A model generated the notes under the pieces. The model worked only from the letters and a program-made list of their open reading frames with translations. It ran no database searches and had not been told where the DNA came from. Positions 1-5,926 of a stretch of DNA of 34,657 nucleotides are shown piece by piece; positions within the stretch are counted from its first letter, which is position 1, and the number at the start of each line of letters is the position of its first letter. This stretch comes from a virus. The translations under genes and the position numbers were made by a program. The DNA is taken from the IMG/VR virus record IMGVR_UViG_3300042904_000257, positions 1 through 34,657 of that record; one strand, 5' to 3'.

Positions 1-49
1 GTCACATAGCCGCAGGTCAGGGTCTCGCGGGCCCCCTGCCCCCTCCCGG
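1..49. other. Left genome end, cos-proximal region
   Basis: No gene is seen here. CCGCAGGTCAGGG at 10-22 is the exact reverse complement of CCCTGACCTGCGG at 34600-34612. If the two ends are joined, the arms face each other across 54 bp, and the HNH gene on one side meets the terminase genes on the other. Flanking symmetric sites are expected for terminase binding around cos. The exact cut and overhang cannot be read from the sequence; GACGTC forms across the join of the last and first three bases. Confidence 0.55.
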
Positions 50-66
50 TACCCCCATTCGGGGTA
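50..66 (-). terminator. Short hairpin after the HNH gene
   Basis: TACCCC and GGGGTA form a perfect 6-bp stem around a 5-nt loop just past the HNH stop codon. It could end the long leftward early operon before cos. There is no T-run, so it may instead be a cos-associated structure. Confidence 0.35.
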
Positions 67-76
67 GTCGGATGGT

Positions 77-358
77 CTAGGTGAGCCAGTCGCGGGAGTT
101 CCGACGCGAGGCGCGCTGCCGGTTACCGCGTACCGCCGCGCTGCCTCGGTTGCAGGCGATGTGTTCGGGTCCGCGGTACACCCTGCGGTCCTCGTCGTCG
201 TGGCCGAGGTCCCAGCGCTCGGTGGGCTCGATGCGTCGGCCGCAGCGCCAGCAGTCCACGGTGCCTGTTGCGACGAGAGGTGCGAGGGATGCACGGAGTT
301 GCTGGTGGTGTGTGCCGTAGCCGCGCTCGGCGGTGCTGCCGCGTTGTCTGCGAGACAT
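77..358 (-). CDS. HNH endonuclease
   Basis: A protein of about 93 residues carrying a CWRCGRRI zinc knuckle, the HNH core WDLGHDDED and a later EHIACNR segment. This matches the small HNH nucleases that sit beside cos in many siphophages and act with terminase in DNA packaging. When the ends are joined it lies directly next to the small terminase gene, as in those phages. The ATG at 358 was chosen over two tandem GTG codons at 370 and 367 because AGGTGG lies just upstream of it. The fold and position are clear; the packaging role is inferred from known cos phages. Confidence 0.85.
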   Translation of the reverse strand: MSRRQRGSTAERGYGTHHQQLRASLAPLVATGTVDCWRCGRRIEPTERWDLGHDDEDRRVYRGPEHIACNRGSAAVRGNRQRASRRNSRDWLT

Positions 359-386
359 GGTTGTCACCACCTGCTGTGCCGGACCC

Positions 387-671
387 TTATCGCGGGCGGG
401 TCTCCGTGTCGTCGCCGAAGGGGAGGAGCATGCGGTAGGGCGCGTGGTCGGCGGGCCGCTGCTCCTCCCCGATCACGTCCACCTTCCCGACGAGGAACTC
501 CAGCTTCGCCGTGGCCAGCCCGTCGACCCTGACCGACCAGGTGGCCGCGACCACGCCGTGCAGCGGGATGGGGTCACTGCCGTCGTCGGCGACCAGCTCG
601 ACCGTGGTGCCGAGACCGTGCCCGGTTGAGCGGATGCGCAGCCTGCGGCGAGGCTCGTTGTTGATGGCCAT
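387..671 (-). CDS. Hypothetical protein, 94 aa
   Basis: Begins MAINNEPRRR and is rich in beta-strand-forming residues (TTVELVADDG, ATWSVRVDG, AKLEFLVGKVDVIGEE). It looks like a small beta-sandwich, but no family was recognised. Its ATG shares one base with the stop of the preceding gene (TGATG), so the two are translationally coupled. It belongs to a block of small genes at 387-2186 that look more like virion or membrane proteins than replication genes. Confidence 0.65.
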   Translation of the reverse strand: MAINNEPRRRLRIRSTGHGLGTTVELVADDGSDPIPLHGVVAATWSVRVDGLATAKLEFLVGKVDVIGEEQRPADHAPYRMLLPFGDDTETRPR

Positions 672-952
672 CAGGCCGTCACCTCCGAGTCGAGGCCGCC
701 GCACGCGTTCGCGGGCAACTGTGCGCCGTCCTCGTGGGGCAGGACCCAGAACGCGCCGTCGGCGACCTCTACCAGCCTTCCGACCGGGTACGTCCCTGGG
801 CGAAAGTTCCCGTCCGGGTCGAGCTGGTCGACCGTTACCCCGATGCGGCGGAGGTCGTAGTTGACCAGCACGGCACCGCACCACGCGCAGCGCGGGCGCA
901 GCAGGGGGCCGACTTGGACGTCGTTCCCGGCGATGTGGACCACGCCAGTCAT
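671..952 (-). CDS. Hypothetical protein, 93 aa, Cys pair near N-terminus
   Basis: Starts MTGVVHIAGN with GAGAGGA about 7 nt upstream. CAWC near residue 22 could bind metal only with a partner; a single further Cys occurs near the C-terminus (ACGGL). The middle (YDLRRIGVTVDQLDPDG) is followed by a beta-rich stretch. The stop overlaps the ATG of the next gene. No function can be assigned. Confidence 0.6.
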   Translation of the reverse strand: MTGVVHIAGNDVQVGPLLRPRCAWCGAVLVNYDLRRIGVTVDQLDPDGNFRPGTYPVGRLVEVADGAFWVLPHEDGAQLPANACGGLDSEVTA

Positions 953-972
953 GTCGGTCCTCTCGTCTACGG

Positions 973-1203
973 TCAGCGGCCGGTGAGGAAGTGGACGGTC
1001 AGCCACCCGAACAGGGCGACGAGAGCGACCTTGCCCAGTCGGTGCCGCGGGCCGACCGGGTGGATGTGCAGCGTCTTGCGGACGAAGCACGTCAGCGTGC
1101 CGTTCGGGCCGCCGCGGTTGCGTGAGCGCAGACCAAGCCACTCCAGCACGGCGAAGCCCAAGCCGCAGGCGGCGAGGTAGGTGGCCCACCTGCGCTCCCA
1201 CAT
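973..1203 (-). CDS. Small two-segment membrane protein
   Basis: A 76-aa protein with a hydrophobic stretch near residues 7-25 (TYLAACGLGFAVLEWL), a basic central loop, and a second one at the C-terminus (VALVALFGWLTVHFL). This is the size and topology of a holin-like or accessory membrane protein, although the main holin candidate is at 16750-16983. The ATG overlaps the stop of the preceding gene by one base. The membrane location is inferred from hydrophobicity; the role is unknown. Confidence 0.6.
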   Translation of the reverse strand: MWERRWATYLAACGLGFAVLEWLGLRSRNRGGPNGTLTCFVRKTLHIHPVGPRHRLGKVALVALFGWLTVHFLTGR

Positions 1204-1511
1204 CACCGCACCACCAGCGTGTCCGGGCTCATGTCGATCCACGTCTCCGGTGAGGCGGCAACCTTGACGTACACGTCGTAGTCGCCGGCGGTCAGGCCGG
1301 TCACAGTGCGCTTGGCCTTGTAGCCGTTCACCGAGCGGGTCGCCCAGGTCGCGGTGGCGAAGTCGCCGGACGTCGGCCGGGTGCCTGCGGCCACGACCGC
1401 CATCGTCACCGTGTACGACGTGGGGTCGGTGGCGCCGGTGTCCTCGTTGGTGTAGTCCACCCGCGCGAACACGGTCACCGTGGCGTCGCGGTCCATGTAG
1501 ACGTCAGCCAC
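1203..1511 (-). CDS. Ig-like or fibronectin-like beta-sandwich protein
   Basis: A 102-aa protein (MADVYMDRDATVTVFARVDY) with the strand pattern of a single Ig-like domain; TGLTAGDYDVYVKV resembles the last strands of phage Ig and fibronectin folds. Such domains are common in virion decoration and tail-fibre proteins. It lies next to the DUF4082 gene, which has a similar surface-protein character, so both may be virion appendages encoded outside the main late operon. The fold is inferred from pattern only. Confidence 0.6.
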   Translation of the reverse strand: MADVYMDRDATVTVFARVDYTNEDTGATDPTSYTVTMAVVAAGTRPTSGDFATATWATRSVNGYKAKRTVTGLTAGDYDVYVKVAASPETWIDMSPDTLVVR

Positions 1512-1520
1512 GCGGGCCTC

Positions 1521-2186
1521 CTAGGTGGAGAGGTGACCAGGTCGCCACGAGGTGGCGAGTGGGCCAGCGCACCACGAGGTGTCGAGCCGGCCGGTGTGCC
1601 ACTGGGTGCACAGCGGGCCGGGTCCGAACGTCTCGTCCGACACCTCGTCGAGGCCGCCGCTGCCCGGGTCTGTGTCGGTCACGGTGACGTCGACCCAGTA
1701 GTTGGCGTGGTTGGCGCTCACAGAGGCCGGGTAGGTGCCCGCGGGGCCGTAGGCGTAGGAGCCTTGGCCGGCGGGCGCGGTGATGGCGCTCAGGGCGCTC
1801 AGCGGGCCGGAGGTGATGCCGTTCTCCCCCGCGCCGCCGAAGCTCCAGTAGCTCGCGGTGAGGCACCAGCGGTCGGGGAAGTGCACGGCCAACCGGTAGC
1901 GGGTGCCCGGGGCCAGCTCGACCGGGGCGGGGAGGGTGGCGGTCTGCCAGCCGGTGCCGGACAGGCTGAACGTGGCGTCGGTGTCGGCGACCGCCGAGCC
2001 GCCGGGGGCAGTGAACACCTGGCCCGTGATCGAGCCGGTGACGGTGGTGTCGACCCGCCAGAAGTGCAAGGCGGTCAGCCACGCCTGGGAGTTCACGGTG
2101 AACTCGACCGCGAGGTTGAGCGGCTGGCCGTCGGTGACGCTGGTGTCGGGGCCTGTGGCTGCGGCGAACAGACGATAGTCGGTCAC
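1521..2186 (-). CDS. DUF4082-domain protein
   Basis: A 221-aa protein. Residues about 25-170 follow the DUF4082 pattern: EFTVNSQAWLTALHFWR, GSITGQVFTAPGGS, GTGWQTATLPAPVELAPGT, a YRLAVHFP strand, and a closing NYWVDVTVT. DUF4082 domains accompany secreted or surface carbohydrate-active proteins, so adhesion to a host glycan is plausible. The tail (about 180-221) is polar, rich in Trp, Thr and Gly, and looks like a short irregular repeat. No signal peptide is visible, which fits a virion protein better than an exported one. The role is inferred. Confidence 0.7.
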   Translation of the reverse strand: MTDYRLFAAATGPDTSVTDGQPLNLAVEFTVNSQAWLTALHFWRVDTTVTGSITGQVFTAPGGSAVADTDATFSLSGTGWQTATLPAPVELAPGTRYRLAVHFPDRWCLTASYWSFGGAGENGITSGPLSALSAITAPAGQGSYAYGPAGTYPASVSANHANYWVDVTVTDTDPGSGGLDEVSDETFGPGPLCTQWHTGRLDTSWCAGPLATSWRPGHLST

Positions 2187-2221
2187 GTCCGCCTCCTACA
2201 GCCTCGGCGGCTCATGGAAGG

Positions 2222-2404
2222 TCAGATGGTGGCCTGGTACTCGCGCCACAGGTCGCAGGCGTACGGCGGATCACCTGGCTGCCACAACTGCCAGGAGTTG
2301 CCGTCGCACGCCGGGCACTGCACCGCGTACTGCTCCACGAAGGCGTGCACGTCGCGGCGCTTCACCGGGCGGTGCGTCTCGGCGAGACGATCGAGAAGCG
2401 TCAT
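2222..2404 (-). CDS. Small CxxC protein, 60 aa
   Basis: Begins MTLLDRLAETHRPVKRRDVH with AGGAGG six bases before the ATG. It contains CPACDGNSW, giving one Cys pair, and a third Cys (YACDLW), so a partial zinc site is possible. It is a short protein between the tRNA and the DUF4082 gene. No family was recognised. Confidence 0.6.
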   Translation of the reverse strand: MTLLDRLAETHRPVKRRDVHAFVEQYAVQCPACDGNSWQLWQPGDPPYACDLWREYQATI

Positions 2405-2462
2405 CACGACCTCCTGCTGAGCCGATAGGCGGGCGCGCAGCCAGCGAACCGAACATGAGTCG

Positions 2463-2536
2463 TGGCGAGGGCAGGATTCGAACCCGCGACCGCTGGGGCA
2501 TGAGCCCAGTGCGCTTCCGGACTGCGCCACCTCGCT
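2463..2536 (-). tRNA. tRNA with CAU anticodon (Met-type, initiator-like)
   Basis: It folds as a complete cloverleaf. The acceptor is AGCGAGG/CCTCGCC with an A1xC72 mismatch, the D stem GCGC/GCGC, the anticodon stem CTGGG/CCCAG with loop CTCATGC, a 5-nt variable loop, and the T stem GCGGG/CCTGC with loop TTCGAAT. The anticodon is CAU and the discriminator A73; CCA is not encoded. The unpaired 1-72 position and three consecutive G-C pairs at 29-31/39-41 are hallmarks of bacterial initiator tRNA. The 11-24 pair is C-G, as in elongators, and position 37 is G instead of the usual A. It may be elongator Met, initiator Met, or an Ile (lysidine) tRNA. Confidence 0.9.
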
Positions 2537-2617
2537 CTACGCCTTCAGCCGTGTGGGAGGCCGCTCGCGCCACGGGATGCCGATCCTTTGTTGGCGGCGG
2601 ACGTTCCTGCACACGAC

Positions 2618-2652
2618 GAAGCCCCCGGTCCACGAGGGATCACGGGGGCTTC
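2618..2652. terminator. Hairpin upstream of the tRNA
   Basis: GAAGCCCCCG at 2618-2627 pairs perfectly with CGGGGGCTTC at 2643-2652 around a 15-nt loop. It lies between the HTH gene (stop at 2712) and the tRNA on the leftward strand. It probably ends or attenuates early transcription before the tRNA and left-end genes. There is no strong T-run, which is common for actinomycete terminators. Confidence 0.6.
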
Positions 2653-2689
2653 TCGGAAGGCTGCGGACACACGAATGCCCGGTGACTTC

Positions 2690-2719
2690 ACTCTACACTT
2701 TGATCGTTCTTCTACGCAA
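2690..2719 (-). promoter_or_regulatory. Possible promoter overlapping the end of the HTH gene
   Basis: On the minus strand TTGCGT (2719-2714) and TAGAGT (2695-2690) are spaced by 18 bp. Together they resemble a vegetative actinomycete promoter and would read toward the tRNA through the hairpin at 2618-2652. Evidence is the boxes only. Confidence 0.3.
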
Positions 2720-3065
2720 CGCGGGTCGTCTTGTGCGTCCGCTCGGCGAGGGCCTGCTGGACCGCGGCGAGATCGAACCGGCCGTCGTCGAGCCGTGGCA
2801 CCACGCCTCGGTCCGCCCATGCCCACAAGGTGCCGCGCTTGACGCCAAGCTGCTCGGCGCAGGCGGTGAGCGTCAGCGTCGGCTCGTCGGTGGTGATGAG
2901 GGTCGGCGCCACCCAGTCCTCGCCAACGGCGTGCGCCTGCCGGTCGAGGGCAGCGCACGCCTCCGGGGCGATCTCGAGCAGGGCCGCCCGGTAGCTCCGG
3001 GCGATGCGCGTGCGACGCTGCAACGCGGTCTCGTCGGGGTTGGGCCACTTCCGTTGCTTCATCAC
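2712..3065 (-). CDS. MerR-like helix-turn-helix DNA-binding protein
   Basis: A 117-aa protein (start at 3065, or 3062 if the second Met is used; GAAGGGG lies upstream). The N-terminal 60 residues are helical and basic (ALQRRTRIARSYRAALLE). The C-terminal part has a winged-helix excisionase/MerR signature: LTACAEQLGVKRGTLWAWADRG, then VVPRLDDGRFDLAAVQQALAER. Such proteins serve as phage regulators or recombination directionality factors. Here, at the promoter-distal end of the replication genes, it may be a late or delayed-early regulator. The perfect dyad at 3096-3110 just upstream is a candidate binding site. Confidence 0.7.
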   Translation of the reverse strand: MMKQRKWPNPDETALQRRTRIARSYRAALLEIAPEACAALDRQAHAVGEDWVAPTLITTDEPTLTLTACAEQLGVKRGTLWAWADRGVVPRLDDGRFDLAAVQQALAERTHKTTRVA

Positions 3066-3095
3066 AGCCGCACCCCTTCGCCGTTCTACATTCGA

Positions 3096-3110
3096 CAGTC
3101 ATAGTGACTG
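3096..3110. promoter_or_regulatory. Perfect 15-bp dyad upstream of the HTH gene
   Basis: CAGTCA and TGACTG flank a TAG spacer in the 72-bp gap between the gene ending at 3138 and the HTH gene starting at 3065. It is too short and AT-rich for a terminator and suits a dimeric protein operator. The HTH protein just downstream is the obvious candidate ligand (inference). Confidence 0.4.
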
Positions 3111-3137
3111 ATCTATGGACGGAAGCAAGTTTGCAGG

Positions 3138-3416
3138 TCAGACCATACGTAGCAGGGCGGACATGCACCCATGGGCCCAAAAGACGGCGGCCCCGTGGGA
3201 AGCGCACCAGACGCGCTTCGGCCGACACAGCGTGGCGTACGGCTCGGGGATCTCCACCACGTACACCGTGTCGCCCGCTTCAACCGGGCGGTGCTCGAAC
3301 TTGCCGTACTCGTCCTGGGCGAGCATCCATGCGTTGTGCGACGCCCGCTCGATCGTGACACGCGCCTTCGCTGAGCCCTTACGGCCGCGGAGTGAAACCA
3401 TCAGGTCGTCGGTCAC
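3138..3416 (-). CDS. Hypothetical early protein, 92 aa, Cys/His-containing
   Basis: Starts at a GTG overlapping the previous stop (GTGA). It reads MTDDLMVSLRGRKGSAKARV, then a beta-rich middle (DTVYVVEIPEPYATLC) and a C-terminal WCASHGAAVFWAHGC with Cys and His residues spaced as in a small metal site. The family was not recognised. It is the last member of the coupled early chain before the promoter gap at 3066-3137. Confidence 0.6.
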   Translation of the reverse strand: MTDDLMVSLRGRKGSAKARVTIERASHNAWMLAQDEYGKFEHRPVEAGDTVYVVEIPEPYATLCRPKRVWCASHGAAVFWAHGCMSALLRMV

Positions 3417-3628
3417 TCGTCCTCCTCGGGCCAGCGCCACCCGGCGATCCTGCGGGCCACCCGCTCCCGCATGTTCCACCAGCCTTCGTAGAGCCGCCAC
3501 GTCACCGGCCGGGGCTTTTTCTCCGGCAGCGGGTGCTGGCAGTGGTTCACGCCGGTGGCGTCGGTGAGGGCGCAGCACGTGGTGGGAATGTAGGCCTTGA
3601 GCTTGATCACAGGTTCGTCCGGTGTCAT
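3413..3628 (-). CDS. Hypothetical early protein, 71 aa
   Basis: The ATG at 3628 overlaps the stop of the zinc-finger gene upstream (ATGA), and its own stop overlaps the next GTG. The sequence has a Cys-Cys pair (PTTCCALTD), a later HCQHP, and a tryptophan-rich C-terminus (GWWNMRERVARRIAGWRWP). The function is unknown; coupling and codon use support it as a real gene. Confidence 0.6.
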   Translation of the reverse strand: MTPDEPVIKLKAYIPTTCCALTDATGVNHCQHPLPEKKPRPVTWRLYEGWWNMRERVARRIAGWRWPEEDE

Positions 3629-4443
3629 GACACGTCCTCCAGTGCGGCAAGCGGGTCAGTCCGCCGCCGGTATTCGCCCCAGGTGAGCCGCACGCCGCAC
3701 TGACGGCAGTCGACCACGTCGGCACCGTCGGCGTGCGTCAGCGCAGGTACCAGGCAGTGCGGGCACTTCTCCCGCAGTCGGCGGACCAACCGGTCGATTC
3801 CGACCAGCTTCCGCACGCGGTGGTGCAACTCGAGCAGACGGAGCGCGCCGTCGACACCGCCCCGCGTGACCGGTTCGCGGTAGCCGTCCTGCCACACGGG
3901 CTTCCAGTGGTCCTCGGTGCAGATGCCGCCCTCGGCCGTCCAGTGGCCGCCGACGCACTTCACCGACTGCTCGAGCGCGCGACCGGGCACCCAGGCGAGG
4001 TGCTCGAAGTCCCGGAGCGCGAGCAGGACCGACATGCGGTCGGCGAGCAGTGCGCAGCCGAGGGCGAGTACTCGACCGGCCCTGCTGTCCCTCGAGGCCT
4101 GGGTGTCCCACGGTGTGCCCAGAGCGCCGGCGACGGCCTCGGCCCACACCTCGACCTCGTCCACCAGTTCCCGCTGTAGCGCCTCCACCTCGAGGCGCAC
4201 GGGCACCGGAAGTTCCCTGCTGCTCGAGACCAGCTCGCCGCTGGTCGAGTCGCCCTTGCCCAGAGAGAGGGTCAGGCTCACGTAGTCCTCGGGCAAGGAC
4301 TCGATCGCGCGCTTCACGTGCGCGGTGCAGCCCAGGCAGAGGCCTGCTTCGGTGTGCACCGCGGCTCCGACCTTCACCCCGTCGACCATCTGCGCCTCGG
4401 CGCACCGGTCCGCCCGGATGCACCGCGGTTCGGTTTCGATCAT
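3625..4443 (-). CDS. Zinc-finger early protein, 272 aa
   Basis: The N-terminal part has Cys at 8, 14, 36 and 39. A helical middle follows (about 80-160), then a Trp-containing helix-turn region (about 185-225) and a C-terminal zinc ribbon (C227, C230, C246, C249; CPHC and CRQC). Proteins of this build recur in actinophage replication and recombination regions, usually without a defined function. It probably binds DNA or a host protein. GGAGCG sits before the ATG at 4443, and the stop overlaps the next ATG. Confidence 0.65.
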   Translation of the reverse strand: MIETEPRCIRADRCAEAQMVDGVKVGAAVHTEAGLCLGCTAHVKRAIESLPEDYVSLTLSLGKGDSTSGELVSSSRELPVPVRLEVEALQRELVDEVEVWAEAVAGALGTPWDTQASRDSRAGRVLALGCALLADRMSVLLALRDFEHLAWVPGRALEQSVKCVGGHWTAEGGICTEDHWKPVWQDGYREPVTRGGVDGALRLLELHHRVRKLVGIDRLVRRLREKCPHCLVPALTHADGADVVDCRQCGVRLTWGEYRRRTDPLAALEDVS

Positions 4444-4471
4444 GTTCGCTCCGTTTCGTGGCGGATGCCGC

Positions 4472-4864
4472 CTAATTCGTGGCACCCGCAAGTCGCGCGT
4501 ACTCGAGTGCCGCGTTGCCGAACAGGGCAGGGGCGTCCGGCCTCTGCTGCCGGTCTGCGGCCAGGAGGTGCTCCACGGCCTCCTTGACGTCCGCGGGCAC
4601 CCGGAGCTCCTCGCCGGTCAGTTCGCGCTCCAGCAGCGCCACCAGCCGCCCGCGACCGGCCTTCGTGCCGAACCGGGCGAGCAGCGCCCACCGCCACGGG
4701 CCAGCGAAGTACCGCCGCGCCCGCCGGTCCCGCATGGACTCGTAGCCGAGCAGCCTCGCGGCCTCGGGCACCGTGATGCCCGCGAGGTCGTCCCCGCTGA
4801 CGGCGGCGGCCTCCGCGGGAGCGGCCCCCAGTGCGAGGGCCGCCTCCTCCAACTTGCGGTTCAC
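4472..4864 (-). CDS. Hypothetical early protein, 130 aa
   Basis: The GTG at 4864 overlaps the stop of the gene upstream (GTGA). The protein is largely helical, with ITVPEAARLLGYESMRDRRARRYF suggesting a helix-turn-helix-like middle. A tail follows (VKEAVEHLLAADRQQ, ALEYARLAG). It follows the replication genes directly, so a replication accessory role is possible, but no motif proves it. Confidence 0.6.
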   Translation of the reverse strand: MNRKLEEAALALGAAPAEAAAVSGDDLAGITVPEAARLLGYESMRDRRARRYFAGPWRWALLARFGTKAGRGRLVALLERELTGEELRVPADVKEAVEHLLAADRQQRPDAPALFGNAALEYARLAGATN

Positions 4865-5913
4865 CGGTAGCCCTCGAAGCGTGGACCGGCAGCGAACAGC
4901 GGCGAGTCGTAGGCGGAAGGTCGGCGGTCGGGGTGCTCCTCGTACCAACGGCGGACCACCTTGAGCCGCTCCGTCTGCCACTCCCGGCTGTCGGCCTCGA
5001 ACCACTCCCGGCACCGCTCCTCCGTGGCCGCCCACTCCTGCGCCTCCGCGAGCCGGTCCTCCGGGGTGCCGTCACCGGGCACGTCCTCCCAACGCGCCAG
5101 TCGACCGCCCACCTGAGAACGGGGCCGCTTGTCCTCTCGGTGCGCCCTGACCCATGCCGGGATCTCCCGCGGCGTCGGGTCGTTGGTCACGACGTTGGCG
5201 CCCTCGAGCTGGGCGCGCTCCGCCCACCGCTCCGCCTCGATGCCAAACGGGTCGTAGCGCCGCCACTCGGCGGGGAAGTCCGGCTGTCGGATGACGAAGT
5301 CGACGTTCAGACGGCGGTTCGGGATGTACTCCAGCGGGATCCCTTCCGGCATGTCGCCCTCCTTGAGGATGCTCCACTTCTCGTCGGCGCGGCCGAGCTT
5401 CTCCAGCGCCCACTCGACACGGCTGGTGAGCTGCTCGCCCGCCTTGAGGATGGCCTGGATGATCAGCAGCGCGTTGGTGGTGCCGTCGAGCATCTGTGCC
5501 AGCACCTCGGACGCGTGGTCGATCTGCTCGCCGGTGGGGTTGGCGCCCGTCTGCCGCATCGTCCTGATCCACAGGTCGAGCGCTTCGGCGTGGCTGGGGA
5601 TGCGGGCGCCGTCCTCGGTGTAGCCGCCCTGGCAACGCGCCTTGCGCCGCTCCAGGTTGATCCACCGGGTGATGTGCGCCGGTTCGAGGTATTCGGTGCG
5701 CGTCGCCTTGTGGTGGTCGATGGCGCGGCACGCCTCCTCGAACGTCCACCCGCCGATCTGCGACGCCGACGTCCACGCCGCCTTCTCCGAGTGGCCGAAG
5801 GTGCGCCGGTCGTACGCCGCAGCGCGCTGGAGCAGCTCCACCACCTGGTCCGGGGTCGGAGCGGTGTAGTGGGCGACCTGTCCGCCGGTGGGGCGGACCG
5901 CGAGGTCGGTCAT
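4861..5913 (-). CDS. Putative replication accessory protein (loader-like)
   Basis: A 350-aa protein encoded directly after the initiator. The N-terminal domain (about 18-95) has VVELLQRAAAYDRRTFG, a W-containing helix, GWTFEEACRAIDHH and EPAHITRWINLERRK. This build is common in actinophage proteins encoded next to the initiator and resembles small helical replication or loader domains. The middle is helical (ALLIIQAILKAGEQL) and the C-terminal third is polar with many Trp and Glu. No Walker motif is visible, so it is not itself a helicase. The function is inferred from position. Confidence 0.55.
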   Translation of the reverse strand: MTDLAVRPTGGQVAHYTAPTPDQVVELLQRAAAYDRRTFGHSEKAAWTSASQIGGWTFEEACRAIDHHKATRTEYLEPAHITRWINLERRKARCQGGYTEDGARIPSHAEALDLWIRTMRQTGANPTGEQIDHASEVLAQMLDGTTNALLIIQAILKAGEQLTSRVEWALEKLGRADEKWSILKEGDMPEGIPLEYIPNRRLNVDFVIRQPDFPAEWRRYDPFGIEAERWAERAQLEGANVVTNDPTPREIPAWVRAHREDKRPRSQVGGRLARWEDVPGDGTPEDRLAEAQEWAATEERCREWFEADSREWQTERLKVVRRWYEEHPDRRPSAYDSPLFAAGPRFEGYR

Positions 5914-5926
5914 GGGTTCCTCCTGG

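Noticed and set aside
1533-2420. Plus-strand open frame opposite the DUF4082 gene
   Set aside because: Shadow of the minus-strand gene; the opposite strand has a recognisable domain and coupling.
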